Source of the DNA: a candidate division CSSED10-310 bacterium
Lineage (GTDB): Bacteria; CSSED10-310; JAFGJC01
Length of the DNA stretch: 64,000 nt
Direction: 5' to 3'
Assembly: GCA_016927905.1 (NCBI GenBank)
Contig: JAFGLW010000011.1
Span: forward strand, 120,022-184,021
Shown piece after piece: positions 63,489 to 64,000 of the stretch. The stretch's first letter is position 1, and each line of letters opens with the position of its first letter. Both the position numbers and the translations under genes were made by a program. Below the pieces are notes generated by a model. It was not told the DNA's origin. It did no database searches and saw only the letters and a program-made list of their open reading frames with translations.

Positions 63489-64000
63489 CTATTCCCACCC
63501 AAACTCCCATTCCCCCATCTGGCCGATCAATTCGGTGATCCCGGGATCGGTAATCGCCGCGATAAATCTTGCGCCCGATCCGGAGCCCACTCCGGAGGGC
63601 CAGGTGAATAACTCGATCAAGGTCTTATCCGTGGTTCCGGGAACTAACGGATCGATCAGTTCCCAGTCCGCCTGTTCCGTCCAGCCCGGATAGAACCAAT
63701 AAAATCCGACGTATTCCAAGAGGCAGAAAAACGGGATGGAACCCAACGGTTCCGGCGACTGGCTGCAGATGGTTGCGCGCAAATAGCAGTTGGATGGATG
63801 TTTGAAAAGGTGCGACGGCATTTCGAGGGTCACGCCCTCGGCGGGGCAGGGGGGTGTGGCGGTCGGCGTCGGTGTCACCGTCGGCGTCACGGTCGGGATC
63901 GGAACGGGAGTATCGGGGCATCCCGTCAGCGTCGAAGTCGGTGTCCATAGCGTTGGTACCACAGATACATCATACGGCTGATCCAGCCGATCGACAACCT
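63489..64000 (-). CDS. C-terminal part of a secreted protein with shared module, cut by window
   Basis: The minus frame is open to the window's right edge, so only about the last 170 residues are visible. A linker rich in TPT repeats (PTVTPTVTPTPTATP) is followed by the module EMPSHLFKHPSNCYL, FYWFYPGW, FTWPSGVGSGSG and a final EWEFGWE. It closely parallels the end of the propeller protein at 36295. What precedes the linker is outside the window. The internal GTG at 63962 is not likely to be the start. Confidence 0.85.
   Translation of the reverse strand, partial: VVDRLDQPYDVSVVPTLWTPTSTLTGCPDTPVPIPTVTPTVTPTPTATPPCPAEGVTLEMPSHLFKHPSNCYLRATICSQSPEPLGSIPFFCLLEYVGFYWFYPGWTEQADWELIDPLVPGTTDKTLIELFTWPSGVGSGSGARFIAAITDPGITELIGQMGEWEFGWE

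Noticed and set aside
63840..63930. Repeated GTCGGCGT-like units as a tandem repeat or CRISPR
   Set aside because: They are codons of a TPT-rich protein linker on the minus strand, with no constant spacer. No CRISPR array was seen anywhere in the window.

Overview
This 64 kb window looks like chromosomal DNA of an uncultured Gram-negative (diderm), probably anaerobic bacterium of moderate GC content. The evidence for a diderm is an outer-membrane-type beta-barrel at position 1-2304, Tat translocase genes, PEGA/PDZ and BIG-repeat envelope proteins, and secreted proteins with TPTPT-type linkers. The anaerobic lifestyle is inferred from seven radical SAM enzymes, a 2x[4Fe-4S] ferredoxin and a giant acyl-CoA-dehydratase-activase-like protein. 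The species cannot be named from the sequence. Long same-strand runs with 4-base start/stop overlaps (ATGA, GTGA, TTGA) show tightly packed operons.

Layout. 0-9 kb is housekeeping: the 3' part of a TolB-propeller/beta-barrel protein, a HAD phosphatase, a COG0731 radical SAM protein, tatA/B-tatC, ribonuclease R, tRNA-Leu(CAG) and a MATE exporter. 9-17.8 kb is a four-gene minus-strand envelope operon: a Ser/Thr kinase with extracytoplasmic PEGA domains, an NHL/TPR-like exported protein, a PEGA-PDZ protein and a BIG-repeat protein resembling a glycoside hydrolase. It ends in a perfect intrinsic terminator. 17.8-31.8 kb is mostly plus-strand glycan assembly: a GalT-like nucleotidyltransferase, GT-C membrane glycosyltransferases, GT9, GT2, two methyltransferases, two radical SAM enzymes, a UbiA-type membrane protein lacking its usual Asp motif, and an FKBP isomerase on the other strand. 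32-34.8 kb is a zinc/manganese-type ABC importer operon led by a ribbon-helix-helix regulator with a CxxC/CxxC tail and a palindromic operator. 35-39.2 kb holds CorA and two secreted proteins. 39.4-46 kb is a complete sucrose cycle: fructokinase, sucrose-phosphate synthase and sucrose synthase in one operon, and a divergent sucrose-phosphatase.

47.3-50.4 kb is a compact three-gene operon (DUF116 protein, SPASM radical SAM, B12-binding radical SAM). It uses TTG/GTG starts, looks richer in G+C by eye, and is preceded by a GC-rich compound hairpin. It is the best candidate here for an uncharacterised pathway. 52.5-58.8 kb pairs a 1426-residue CoA-dehydratase-activase-like protein with an XylR_N/V4R sigma-54 activator. 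58.9-62 kb has two more COG0731 radical SAM paralogues (three in the window), a short two-cluster ferredoxin and a YggS-type PLP protein. The right edge has an SDR-type threonine dehydrogenase and a cut-off secreted protein.

Two themes link distant parts. First, a roughly 100-residue C-terminal module (a YWFYP-like core, an F-x-WP-x-G segment and, in two copies, a final FGW) recurs in four secreted proteins at 9.1, 36.3, 37.9 and 63.5 kb. Second, radical SAM chemistry is scattered through the glycan, DUF116 and COG0731 loci. All functional calls are by eye from motifs; no database search or structure prediction was run.
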